Positions 8,542 to 15,575 of a stretch of 22,788 bases of DNA are shown in pieces. A model generated the notes under the pieces. The model had not been told where the DNA came from, made no database searches, and was given only the letters and a program-made list of their open reading frames with translations. The stretch comes from a virus: the IMG/VR virus record IMGVR_UViG_3300022934_000207, positions 1 to 22,788 of that record. One strand, given 5' to 3'. How positions within the stretch are numbered: position 1 is the first letter of the stretch; every line of letters starts with the position of its first letter. A program made the translations under genes and the position numbers.

Positions 8542-9287
8542 TAACTGTGGTTGCAACAGGTGGATTTGACCCGATTCACTCTGGTCACATTGAATATTTA
8601 AAAGATGCAAGTACATTTGGAACAAGACTAGTTGTAGGAATTAATTCCGATAGCTGGTTAAAGCGAAAGAAAGGTAGATATTTTATGACTTGGGAAGAGC
8701 GTTCAGCCATTGTTGAAGCATTATCTTCTGTCGATAAAGTTCTATCGTTTGATGATAAAGATGATACTGCGATACATTGCTTGGAACAAGTTAAAACATT
8801 ATATCCAAATGATACTATTATATTCGTAAATGGTGGAGACAGAACATCAGATAATATTCCAGAAATGGCTGTGGAAGGTATTGAATTTGAGTTTGGAGTT
8901 GGTGGTGATAATAAGAAAAATTCCTCAAGCTGGATTCTAAAAGAGTGGGCACAACCTATGGTGAAAAGAGCATGGGGTAATTATACAGTATTACATAATG
9001 GTCCTTCATGGCAAGTAAAAGAATTATCATTTGACCCCGGATTAGAATTAAGTGACCAAAGACACGAACACCGGTCGGAACATTGGCACATTGTTGATGG
9101 TATAATTGAAATGAGAATCCAAACAAAAACAAAAACCATCACACAAGAATTTGGCCCTGGCGAAAGCATTGATATTCCAAAAGGTGCTTGGCACAAAGCA
9201 AAAAATGTGGGAATTAAACCTGCAAAAGTAATTGAAGTTTGGCTAGGAAATCTTCTTTCTGAAGATGACATAGAGCGACGAGACTAA
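8538..9287 (+). CDS. Nucleotidyltransferase fused to phosphomannose isomerase-type cupin
   Basis: The 249-aa protein has two domains. Residues 1-135 are an RfaE2/TagD-superfamily nucleotidyltransferase: GGFDPIHSGHIEYL (8-21, with the HxGH pair H14/H17), GINSDSW (34-40), EERSAIVEAL (53-62) and NGGDR (98-102). Residues 142-249 match the type II phosphomannose isomerase cupin of AlgA/ManC: AWGNYTVL (145-152), the metal-site block Q174-x-H176-x-H178-R-x-E181-H182-W, IPKGAWH (213-219, with H219 as a further likely ligand) and a terminal SEDDIER. In AlgA this cupin interconverts fructose-6-P and mannose-6-P beside a different, GT-A-type nucleotidyltransferase. Here the partner is a HxGH-type transferase, suggesting activation of a sugar phosphate (perhaps heptose- or mannose-like). 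It is the last gene of the P1 operon and overlaps the methyltransferase by 4 nt. Confidence 0.85.
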   Translation: MITVVATGGFDPIHSGHIEYLKDASTFGTRLVVGINSDSWLKRKKGRYFMTWEERSAIVEALSSVDKVLSFDDKDDTAIHCLEQVKTLYPNDTIIFVNGGDRTSDNIPEMAVEGIEFEFGVGGDNKKNSSSWILKEWAQPMVKRAWGNYTVLHNGPSWQVKELSFDPGLELSDQRHEHRSEHWHIVDGIIEMRIQTKTKTITQEFGPGESIDIPKGAWHKAKNVGIKPAKVIEVWLGNLLSEDDIERRD

Positions 9288-9288
9288 G

Positions 9289-9296
9289 TATAAATA
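9289..9296 (+). promoter_or_regulatory. T4-type late promoter TATAAATA
   Basis: An exact TATAAATA lies one base after the upstream stop codon and 31 nt before the ATG at 9328. It marks the return from the sugar island to late virion genes. Confidence 0.65.
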
Positions 9297-9327
9297 ATCT
9301 TACAAAATAAATTATTGGGATTACGTA

Positions 9328-9573
9328 ATGGCTATTTCATTTACATCTTCATCAACATTTAATGTAAGCAATAAATACATTGGTACTATAGAGGCTACAC
9401 AAGATGGTGGAGAGGACATATCTTTTTCAACTGATAGTGCTGATATTATTATTAGTGAGAATGGTACCTGTCAATTTTTAGTTGGGCAATTGGCTGGAAC
9501 TTATAATTTTACAATTACAGCAACAAGTGCATCAGAATCCGAAAGTCAAAACATTACGGTCACAGTAGTATAA
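9328..9573 (+). CDS. Single-domain Ig/cadherin-like protein
   Basis: The 81-aa protein looks like one bacterial Ig-like or cadherin-like beta-sandwich. The strand pattern runs NKYIGTIEATQDGGEDISFS (15-34), then DIIISENGTCQFLV (39-52) and TYNFTITATSASESESQNI (58-76), closing with TVTVV. The TATQDGG-D and final NITVTVV strand are typical of the fold. In phages such domains usually occur as appendices to larger structural proteins (T4 Hoc, for example, has several Ig domains). A free-standing copy could be a capsid or tail decoration protein that binds surface carbohydrate. It has its own late promoter (9289-9296), and the next late promoter overlaps its stop, so it may be a single-gene unit. 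The fold call comes from the sequence pattern; the role is inferred. Confidence 0.65.
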   Translation: MAISFTSSSTFNVSNKYIGTIEATQDGGEDISFSTDSADIIISENGTCQFLVGQLAGTYNFTITATSASESESQNITVTVV

Positions 9574-9576
9574 ATA
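9569..9576 (+). promoter_or_regulatory. T4-type late promoter TATAAATA
   Basis: An exact TATAAATA contains the upstream TAA stop codon and lies 33 nt before the ATG at 9610. A good Shine-Dalgarno, AGGAGA, follows at 9599-9604. It probably starts the transcript running through the adhesin genes and perhaps into the neck genes, since no other promoter motif was seen up to 15515. Confidence 0.65.
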
Positions 9577-9609
9577 TAATAATAACTGCTAATAGTCTAG
9601 GAGACGAAG

Positions 9610-10602
9610 ATGGCAATTAAGGTCAATGGCGTAACTGCCATAAACAATTCTAAAGTACTTCAAAATATTGGAAGAGCAGATAACTGTAGATATAATGATT
9701 TCCATCCTGCAGGAATTGTTGATATGGGTACCAGTACACAAATTACCAACGGAGATCCAGTAAAGTCTAAAACATTAACAGCAGATACAACTTTTACACA
9801 TTCTAAGATCTTAAATTCCCCTAATTGCGAAATACTTTTGCATCTGGATTTAAGTGCTGACGGTTGGACTCCAACATTTCCATCAAATTATAATTTTCCA
9901 GCAACCCCAGCTTGGTCGGCTCATAGATACTGGATGATAACAATACTTGAACGCACCACCGACGGTGGCGCATATCTATGCACAGCACAAGGCTTTGATG
10001 AAGGTCCATATTCTGGTTCAGGTTTAGGTGGAAGTGGAGCATTTTTAACCTCTACATGGACCACACCAAATGGGTGGCGCACACAAGATATTTACTATTC
10101 TGGATACGGATTTCCAGAAACATATTGTTATATTTCATTCCAGCATGATGCTGCAAATCAAAGAGTCATTGTCACTTATGCTCACGGCAACAGTAGTCAA
10201 CCAACACAGTTTCAGCCCGCCGTCTATGTGACCTATGGTGGATTAAGCAATATTTCTACTGTTAGAGTTCAATATAATGTACAATCACAATCTTGTATTG
10301 GAGATTGTAATGCAAGTAATTATGGATTCGGCCCGACACCAGTACAGGATAATAAACTTTCTGGCTCATATTATACACTTTCTGGTTTAGGAACACAAAC
10401 ATTTGCCTGGATGGCACAAGCAAACCCAAATACTTTTCAAAATAATGATACAACCACAACAGCAGATTTTAGTTCAGCAAATCCAGATTTTCGCATTGAA
10501 ATTGTTGATAGTGTAGAAGGAACATTTACCTCGACTTCTGAAATGTCTAGTTTTCATGGTGTTAATTTAAGGGCATATATAGGTACAGTACCAATTAAAT
10601 AG
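9610..10602 (+). CDS. MAIK-type adhesin-like virion protein, paralogue A
   Basis: The 330-aa protein starts MAIKVNGVTAINNSKVLQNI, an N-terminal tag I recognise from fibre-like proteins of marine phages, where it probably attaches the protein to the virion. Residues 40-82 are a beta segment with TLTADTTFTHS. Residues 84-110 hold the family signature GWTPTFPSNYNFPATPAW followed by RYWMI. The rest is Gly/Ser/Thr/Tyr-rich and beta-like, as expected of a binding domain (QPAVYVTYGGLSNISTVRV). Two neighbours (10612 and 11345) share the start and the RYW signature. A tail or head surface adhesin is most likely. Function is inferred from composition and position between fibre-region and neck genes. 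Confidence 0.75.
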   Translation: MAIKVNGVTAINNSKVLQNIGRADNCRYNDFHPAGIVDMGTSTQITNGDPVKSKTLTADTTFTHSKILNSPNCEILLHLDLSADGWTPTFPSNYNFPATPAWSAHRYWMITILERTTDGGAYLCTAQGFDEGPYSGSGLGGSGAFLTSTWTTPNGWRTQDIYYSGYGFPETYCYISFQHDAANQRVIVTYAHGNSSQPTQFQPAVYVTYGGLSNISTVRVQYNVQSQSCIGDCNASNYGFGPTPVQDNKLSGSYYTLSGLGTQTFAWMAQANPNTFQNNDTTTTADFSSANPDFRIEIVDSVEGTFTSTSEMSSFHGVNLRAYIGTVPIK

Positions 10603-10611
10603 GTTTAAGAT

Positions 10612-11091
10612 ATGGCAATAAAAATCAATAATATTGAGATAATGGACGATTGGACTTCTTCTTATGTTATATTGGAGGATTTGAATAATATCCAAGGAAC
10701 ATATCAGGGTTGCATGCGCGTCAGCGAAAGTAGCTATGGTATTAGTGATGGTGGTCCTTTCAGGATGTCTTTCGGCGGCGACTATACACGTATGTCTGTT
10801 TCTAGTCAAAACATAACGATTACTATGCCAGATTATGGGTCGCCCGCCGGTGACCCAAGATCTGGAGGTAATTCTGGTTCAAATTTAAACGCACACGCAG
10901 GTGGTGGTTATGCAGTATTATTCGATATGAGCAGTAATGGTTATGACATTACATGGCCTACAGAATATAAGTGGCCTAATGATTCTGAACCAGATTGGAC
11001 AACTGCAAGATATTGGTATATACACACAGTTTGCTATTCAACAAGTATTATATTTGCTACCGCAACACCATTCGATGCACTTTCAACGTAG
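10612..11091 (+). CDS. MAIK-type adhesin-like protein, short paralogue B
   Basis: The 159-aa protein starts MAIKINNIEIMDDW and shares the family signature at residues 109-138 (GYDITWPTEYKWPNDSEPDW, then RYWYI). It stops about 20 residues after that signature, where paralogues A and C continue for 220-250 more residues. It therefore has only the attachment and core part, with a Gly-rich loop (residues 76-99) inserted before the signature. The gap from the previous gene is 9 nt. It may be a functional short form, or the remnant of a longer gene that lost its variable C-terminal domain; the ORF after it does not look like the missing half. Confidence 0.7.
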   Translation: MAIKINNIEIMDDWTSSYVILEDLNNIQGTYQGCMRVSESSYGISDGGPFRMSFGGDYTRMSVSSQNITITMPDYGSPAGDPRSGGNSGSNLNAHAGGGYAVLFDMSSNGYDITWPTEYKWPNDSEPDWTTARYWYIHTVCYSTSIIFATATPFDALST

Positions 11092-11099
11092 GATATAAG

Positions 11100-11345
11100 A
11101 TGGCTTTTACAGGAAACTCAATTAATATAGAATTTACACTTACAGATAACACAGGTAATACATCTCCTGTATACCAGTCTGTTAAGGAACTAGAACCGAT
11201 TGATATGCCAGACCAAATAAGTTTAATTAAAGACGTGGCAAAAGGGATTTTAACAAGTTCTGCAAATACAATTGTTTCGGTAGCATGGACACATTCATGT
11301 GGTCGATGTGAGACTAACGGTTTATTAGAAAGAGGTGGTGAATAA
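11100..11345 (+). CDS. Small unknown protein with a CxxC pair
   Basis: The 81-aa protein begins at the ATG at 11100, 8 nt after the previous stop. An upstream in-frame start at 10995 would overlap paralogue B heavily and is less likely. The N-terminal half is beta-like (NSINIEFTLTDNTGNTSPVY), followed by a helix (MPDQISLIKDVAKGILTSS) and then a C-terminal tail holding HSCGRCETNG. A single CxxC could bind metal as a dimer or form a disulfide. The stop overlaps the next start by one base (TAATG), so it is probably translationally coupled to paralogue C. I do not recognise the family. Confidence 0.6.
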   Translation: MAFTGNSINIEFTLTDNTGNTSPVYQSVKELEPIDMPDQISLIKDVAKGILTSSANTIVSVAWTHSCGRCETNGLLERGGE

Positions 11346-12460
11346 TGGCTATTAAAATTAATGGTGATTTAATTATATCTAATACTAGAGATATGAGTGA
11401 TATTAGTATTGATTATCAACCAGATTCCAGTACAGAAGGCCTTTTTGACCCTTTCATTTTTACCCCTGAAGTAAATACTATTACAAGTACTATTAATATG
11501 GGCACGTCATATATGACTGGTGTAATGACCGCAAATACAACCTATACAATTAGTGGTACTACTAATGTTGGTACTTGTTCTGTAGTAACGCTCGACACGA
11601 CTACAACAGGCCATATACCTAGTTTTCCTAATAATGTTTCTTGGGAAAGTAATATCGAGCCGACATGGAGTGATTGGAGATATTGGGTAATTACCATGGC
11701 TCAAGTTGCAAATACCGAAGTAAGAGCAGCAGCTGTTGGTTATGTTTCAAACGCATCTGCACCAACTGAAACAATCGCGCTTGAAGGTACTACTGGGTCA
11801 CCTGAAGCCTTTTTTGATAAAGCAACAAGTGACACGCATGATTTTGTTGCGGGTTGGACTTTTAATTCAGACGGAAATGTATACAAATACGAAAGCATTT
11901 ATAACGTTGGCGGTGGTGGTACATATTTACATGATAGTACAACTTGGAATAATATTACCCCATCTCAAACATATTGGATTCAAGTAAATAATCATGATAG
12001 CAGAACCTTATCAGTAAGTGATAGTGACGATATTGGTGAATGGATTTCCTTGAGTTCTACTAGAACATTTAGATATAGAGATGGACAAACCTTAAATACA
12101 TATTCTTCAAGATATGGGACAATGAAAGTAGATATCGCTGAAAGAGATTTTGGAACTGAACAACATAGTACTTCCACTCCTCAATATTATTCAGCTACGA
12201 TAGGTTATACAGATGGAGAAGGATTTCCAGAAACAATACATAACGCTTATTGGAATGGTACTCTTGTATACAGTGGTGGGATTGCCTCTACTACATCTGA
12301 AGGTGATATTTTTCTAGGTACTGATGGAAATTATTATCGTACAGGAACTTTACAGCAGCAATTTGGAAATCCAACTACATATTCTTACGCAATACAACAA
12401 GCAACTTTTACCATTCTGGCTACTGGTTATTATAGAGTTAATTGGGAGGGCAACGCATAA
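11345..12460 (+). CDS. MAIK-type adhesin-like virion protein, paralogue C
   Basis: The 371-aa protein starts MAIKINGDLIISNTRDMSDI, close to paralogue A. It has the TMTANTTYT-like strand (VMTANTTYTISG, residues 60-71) that parallels TLTADTTFTHS in A, and the family signature at residues 89-117 (GHIPSFPNNVSWESNIEPTW, then RYWVI). The C-terminal 250 residues differ from A and are Ser/Thr/Tyr-rich beta sequence, consistent with a swapped or fast-evolving binding domain. It overlaps the upstream stop by one base and is itself followed by a 1-nt overlap with the next gene. It is probably a surface or tail adhesin; the ligand is unknown. Confidence 0.75.
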   Translation: MAIKINGDLIISNTRDMSDISIDYQPDSSTEGLFDPFIFTPEVNTITSTINMGTSYMTGVMTANTTYTISGTTNVGTCSVVTLDTTTTGHIPSFPNNVSWESNIEPTWSDWRYWVITMAQVANTEVRAAAVGYVSNASAPTETIALEGTTGSPEAFFDKATSDTHDFVAGWTFNSDGNVYKYESIYNVGGGGTYLHDSTTWNNITPSQTYWIQVNNHDSRTLSVSDSDDIGEWISLSSTRTFRYRDGQTLNTYSSRYGTMKVDIAERDFGTEQHSTSTPQYYSATIGYTDGEGFPETIHNAYWNGTLVYSGGIASTTSEGDIFLGTDGNYYRTGTLQQQFGNPTTYSYAIQQATFTILATGYYRVNWEGNA

Positions 12461-13026
12461 TGCCATTACATTATCCACATTTATATCCCGCAATTACAGG
12501 CACAAATAAACCTGGTACATTAGGTGGTGTCGGAGGTACAGATGTACCAGCTGGTACAACAACTGGTCGAATATCTTCGAATGGCATTGTATGTTCAGTG
12601 AAACACGCCGAAGTTGATTCTTCCACAGAAGTCATAGCATTTGTAGCTGGTAGACTTACTGTAAGATCTGATGGTGCTAATGCTGGCTTTTCCATATATG
12701 TTGAGTCAGATACTGGAAATAGTGGAACTAGTTATTGGTATAATACTTCTGGTACTCAAACAATATTGTCTGACGATAATACAGAAGTGAAAATTTATGA
12801 AGAAAATACAGTGACAGCAACTCATGTATCGTTTGATGGTAATTCTTATGTGGCTCTGCCTGACGACCAACAAGTTTCAGCTGGCGCGATTTCAGATTTT
12901 GTTGGATACACAGATACCAATACGGTTAACGATACAATACCAGTTTACATTAGAGCGACAGGATATAATGATACATTGGTAGCTACATTTATATTCCGTG
13001 TTATAGCACAGGCAACAAGAACATAA
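12460..13026 (+). CDS. Beta-rich unknown virion-region protein
   Basis: The 188-aa protein is best started at the ATG at 12460, which overlaps the preceding TAA and has a strong GGGAGGG Shine-Dalgarno at 12444-12450; a longer start at 12442 would bury that site. The N-terminus MPLHYPHLYPAITGTNKP is rich in Pro and aromatic residues, followed by a Gly-rich linker (LGGVGGTDVPAGTTTG). The remainder is predicted beta (VIAFVAGRLTVRSDGANAGF; TVTATHVSFDGNSYVALPDD; TIPVYIRATGY). The aromatic head may insert into a partner and display the beta domain. This is the last gene before the neck genes. It is probably a structural or decoration protein; no family was recognised. Confidence 0.7.
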   Translation: MPLHYPHLYPAITGTNKPGTLGGVGGTDVPAGTTTGRISSNGIVCSVKHAEVDSSTEVIAFVAGRLTVRSDGANAGFSIYVESDTGNSGTSYWYNTSGTQTILSDDNTEVKIYEENTVTATHVSFDGNSYVALPDDQQVSAGAISDFVGYTDTNTVNDTIPVYIRATGYNDTLVATFIFRVIAQATRT

Positions 13027-13041
13027 TAAAGAGAAAGAAAA

Positions 13042-14001
13042 ATGGCACAACCAACATCAAGAACTGAATTTAAAGAATGGATACTCCGAAAGATTGGAGC
13101 ACCAGTAATTCAGATTAACGTTTCCGATGAGCAAGTTGATGACCGTATTGATGAAGCGGTAGATTTCTGGCGTGATTATCACTACAATGGAAGCCAATTA
13201 GTTTATTTAAAACACCAAATTACTGGTAGTAGTTTAACATTAACCGATGCAGACGCGGCTGATTTCCAAATAGGTGAAACTATTACTGGTGGTACATCTG
13301 GTGCTTCAACTGTAATTACCGGCGATTCAACCGGACAAACATTAACATATCACTCATTATCGGATAATAATGCATTCCAGGCTGGCGAAGTTATTACTGG
13401 AGGTGCTTCTGGCCAACAAGGCACAATTGGTTCAATTACGAAAGGTGATAAAGAGAATGGATACATTACATTACCAGAACAACTTTTAGGTATTTCTGGA
13501 ATCTTTAATCTTGAAACAAGTATTAGTACTGGTGGGGGAATCTTTAATGTTCAGTATCAATTCGTATTGAATAATTTAGAAGATATTACAGGCTATAATG
13601 TTTCAAATTATTATATGGCAATGTCTCATTTAGAATTTTTACAAGAAATGCTAGTAGGTAAACCACATATTCGCTATAATAAGCACGTCAATCGTTTATA
13701 TATTGATGCTGATGCAAGTGCTTTAAGTGTGGGAAATTATGTTATTATAGAAGCTTACGATGTCATTGATGGCGATACATATTCAGATGTATGGTCCGAT
13801 AGATGGCTACAAAATTACGCTTCAGCATTAGTTAGAGAACAATGGGGATTGAATTTAACTAAATTTGATGGTATGCAATTAGTCGGTGGTGTGACATTTA
13901 ATGGAGCAAATATTCTTGCGGAAGCTAGGGAAGACCGACAGCGTATGGAGGAAGAAGCAATAACAACACTTCAACCTCTCAACTATAACTATATTGGGTA
14001 A
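13042..14001 (+). CDS. gp13: Neck protein gp13 (head completion) with inserted repeat domain
   Basis: The 319-aa protein matches T4 gp13. The N-terminus is SRTEFKEWILRKIGAPVIQI, then VSDEQVDDRIDEAVDFWRDY, then YITLPEQLLGISGIF (141-155). T4 gp13 seals the portal after packaging and joins head to tail. The length is near the T4 protein (about 309 aa), but residues 62-134 appear to be an insertion between YLKHQIT and KGDKENGYITLPE. It contains two repeats, FQIGETITGGTSG (75-87) and FQAGEVITGGASG (112-124), typical of phage appendage domains. The C-terminus (SDVWSDRWLQNYASALVREQ, GVTFNGANILAEA) is as expected. It is followed 3 nt later by gp14. Confidence 0.9.
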   Translation: MAQPTSRTEFKEWILRKIGAPVIQINVSDEQVDDRIDEAVDFWRDYHYNGSQLVYLKHQITGSSLTLTDADAADFQIGETITGGTSGASTVITGDSTGQTLTYHSLSDNNAFQAGEVITGGASGQQGTIGSITKGDKENGYITLPEQLLGISGIFNLETSISTGGGIFNVQYQFVLNNLEDITGYNVSNYYMAMSHLEFLQEMLVGKPHIRYNKHVNRLYIDADASALSVGNYVIIEAYDVIDGDTYSDVWSDRWLQNYASALVREQWGLNLTKFDGMQLVGGVTFNGANILAEAREDRQRMEEEAITTLQPLNYNYIG

Positions 14002-14004
14002 AAT

Positions 14005-14691
14005 ATGGCAAACAATTTCTTCTTTGATAACTATACAAACTTTAATGAGCAACAGCTGATTGATGATTTAGTTATTGAAAGTATTAAAATGTATGGTGTG
14101 GATGTTATCTACATCACTCGTATTGATGGAGCATTGGATAAAGTATTTAACGAAGATGACCTTCCATTATATAATGAAACATTTGAATTTGAGGCTTATG
14201 TTAAAAATGTAGATGGATTTGAAGGCGAGGGTGATTTCCTATCCAAGTTTGGTCTACAAATACGAGACCAGATGACACTTACAGTTGCAAACAGAACGTT
14301 CGAACGATTTGTCACAAGAGAAGAAGGTACAATTATTCGTCCAAAAGAAGGCGATTTAATTTACTTCCCTTTATCAGAAAACATTTTTGAAATTAAATTT
14401 GTTGAAGATGAAAGCCTATTCTATCAATCAGGTGCTTTACAAGTATTTGATATGACTTGTGAATTGGCTGAATACACAGGTCAAAGATTACAAACTGGCC
14501 GTGATAATATTGACACATATTTTGATGCATTTAATAGAGAAATACTCACATCAAATACAGCTACATTGAATGCTGTTGCTCAGGTTGACCCAATTGCTCG
14601 TAATTTAGTCTTTGAACAGGAAGGCGATGCAATTATTGACTTTAGTGAAATTGACCCATTCAGTGAAAACATTTACATCAACGACGATTAA
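14005..14691 (+). CDS. gp14: Neck protein gp14
   Basis: The 228-aa protein matches T4 gp14 (about 256 aa), the second head-completion/neck protein that works with gp13 to form the connector between portal and tail. Typical stretches are FFFDNYTNFNEQQLIDDLVI at the N-terminus, IKMYGVDVIYITR (27-39), FGLQIRDQMTLTVA and the end DFSEIDPFSENIYI. It starts 3 nt after the gp13 stop. No promoter motif lies between gp13, gp14 and gp15, so they are probably read from the same late transcript. Confidence 0.9.
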   Translation: MANNFFFDNYTNFNEQQLIDDLVIESIKMYGVDVIYITRIDGALDKVFNEDDLPLYNETFEFEAYVKNVDGFEGEGDFLSKFGLQIRDQMTLTVANRTFERFVTREEGTIIRPKEGDLIYFPLSENIFEIKFVEDESLFYQSGALQVFDMTCELAEYTGQRLQTGRDNIDTYFDAFNREILTSNTATLNAVAQVDPIARNLVFEQEGDAIIDFSEIDPFSENIYINDD

Positions 14692-14699
14692 GGTATAAT

Positions 14700-15518
14700 A
14701 TGGGAATTGCAAATTATTTTTACAACTCTACTTTGAGAAAATATGTTGCTCTATTCGGCACATACTTTAATCAGATGAAAATCCAAAGAGCGGATAATGA
14801 TGGTACTTTAATACAAGATATGATTGTACCTATTTCATATGCTCCTTTCCAAAAGATTTTAGCTCGTGTGACACAAGACCCTAATTTTTTAAAGGGTGTA
14901 GCAATTAACCTGCCAAGAATGTCGTTTGAAATGACCAATATGACATACGACCCAGAACGTAAAGTTGCTCCAACAAGAAAGGTAAGAAAAACTGGAGTTG
15001 ATACTGAAGGTGGTGGCAGACGATTTGTATATGCTGGAGTGCCATACAATTTAGATTTTTCATTGTACATTATGGCTAAATATAATGAAGACGCAGTAAA
15101 AATATTAGAACAAATTTTACCATTCTTTAATCCAGAGTTTACAAGTACTGTGCGATTAATTGATGGTTTGGAACCAATGGATATACCTTTAATCCTGAAT
15201 GATACAACATTTGAGGATTTATATGAAGGCGACTTCGAGGAAAGAAGAAGTGTTCTTTATACATTAAATTTCACGATGAAAGGTTGGTTCTTTGGGCCAG
15301 AAAGAGATAAGGCTGTTATTAAGTTTATAGATGTTCGTTATGCAACGGATACACCTTCTAACACATCGTTTGAAGAATTTTATTCAGTGTCACCAGGTAT
15401 GACTGCAAACAACGAACCTACGACTGATAGAGCGTTAAGTATTGACTATAGTTTAATTGAATTTGATGATAATTGGGATTACACAGAGGAAATCGCAAAT
15501 ACAGCACCTTCCGTTTGA
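14700..15518 (+). CDS. gp15: Tail terminator / sheath stabiliser gp15
   Basis: The 272-aa protein has the same length as T4 gp15. It shows the family pattern: MGIANYFYNSTLRKYVALFG at the start, DMIVPISYAPFQKILAR (40-56), the central LPRMSFEM and RVVYAGVPYNLDFSLY-like segment, and FTMKGWFFGPE near residue 200. gp15 caps the tail tube and sheath as a hexamer and docks the tail to the neck. It starts 8 nt after gp14. Its TGA stop codon lies inside the -35 box of the P2 promoter, so the structural block ends exactly where the next transcription unit begins. Confidence 0.92.
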   Translation: MGIANYFYNSTLRKYVALFGTYFNQMKIQRADNDGTLIQDMIVPISYAPFQKILARVTQDPNFLKGVAINLPRMSFEMTNMTYDPERKVAPTRKVRKTGVDTEGGGRRFVYAGVPYNLDFSLYIMAKYNEDAVKILEQILPFFNPEFTSTVRLIDGLEPMDIPLILNDTTFEDLYEGDFEERRSVLYTLNFTMKGWFFGPERDKAVIKFIDVRYATDTPSNTSFEEFYSVSPGMTANNEPTTDRALSIDYSLIEFDDNWDYTEEIANTAPSV

Positions 15519-15543
15519 CATTTATAATTAAATATGTTATAAT
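15515..15543 (+). promoter_or_regulatory. Perfect sigma70 promoter P2 (TTGACA-N17-TATAAT)
   Basis: TTGACA (15515-15520) and TATAAT (15538-15543) are separated by 17 nt, as in P1. The -35 box contains the gp15 TGA stop. A dyad ATGTT (15534-15538) / AACAT (15546-15550) flanks the -10 box. The promoter is followed by the shared leader and the TagD-like gene. Confidence 0.85.
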
Positions 15544-15555
15544 GGAACATAGCAA

Positions 15556-15570
15556 TTTTATATAATGGAG
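15556..15570 (+). promoter_or_regulatory. Shared 15-nt leader with Shine-Dalgarno (second copy)
   Basis: This sequence is identical to 6258-6272 and ends in GGAG 5 nt before the ATG at 15576. It fixes the start codon of the TagD-like gene. Confidence 0.7.
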
Positions 15571-15575
15571 TAATT

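Noticed and set aside
10995-11099. Longer N-terminal extension of the CxxC protein starting at 10995
   Set aside because: It would overlap paralogue B by almost 100 bases in another frame; the ATG at 11100 fits the tight spacing of the neighbours.
12442-12459. Start at 12442 for the beta-rich protein
   Set aside because: It would lie over the GGGAGGG Shine-Dalgarno at 12444-12450. The ATG at 12460 overlaps the upstream stop as in other gene pairs here.
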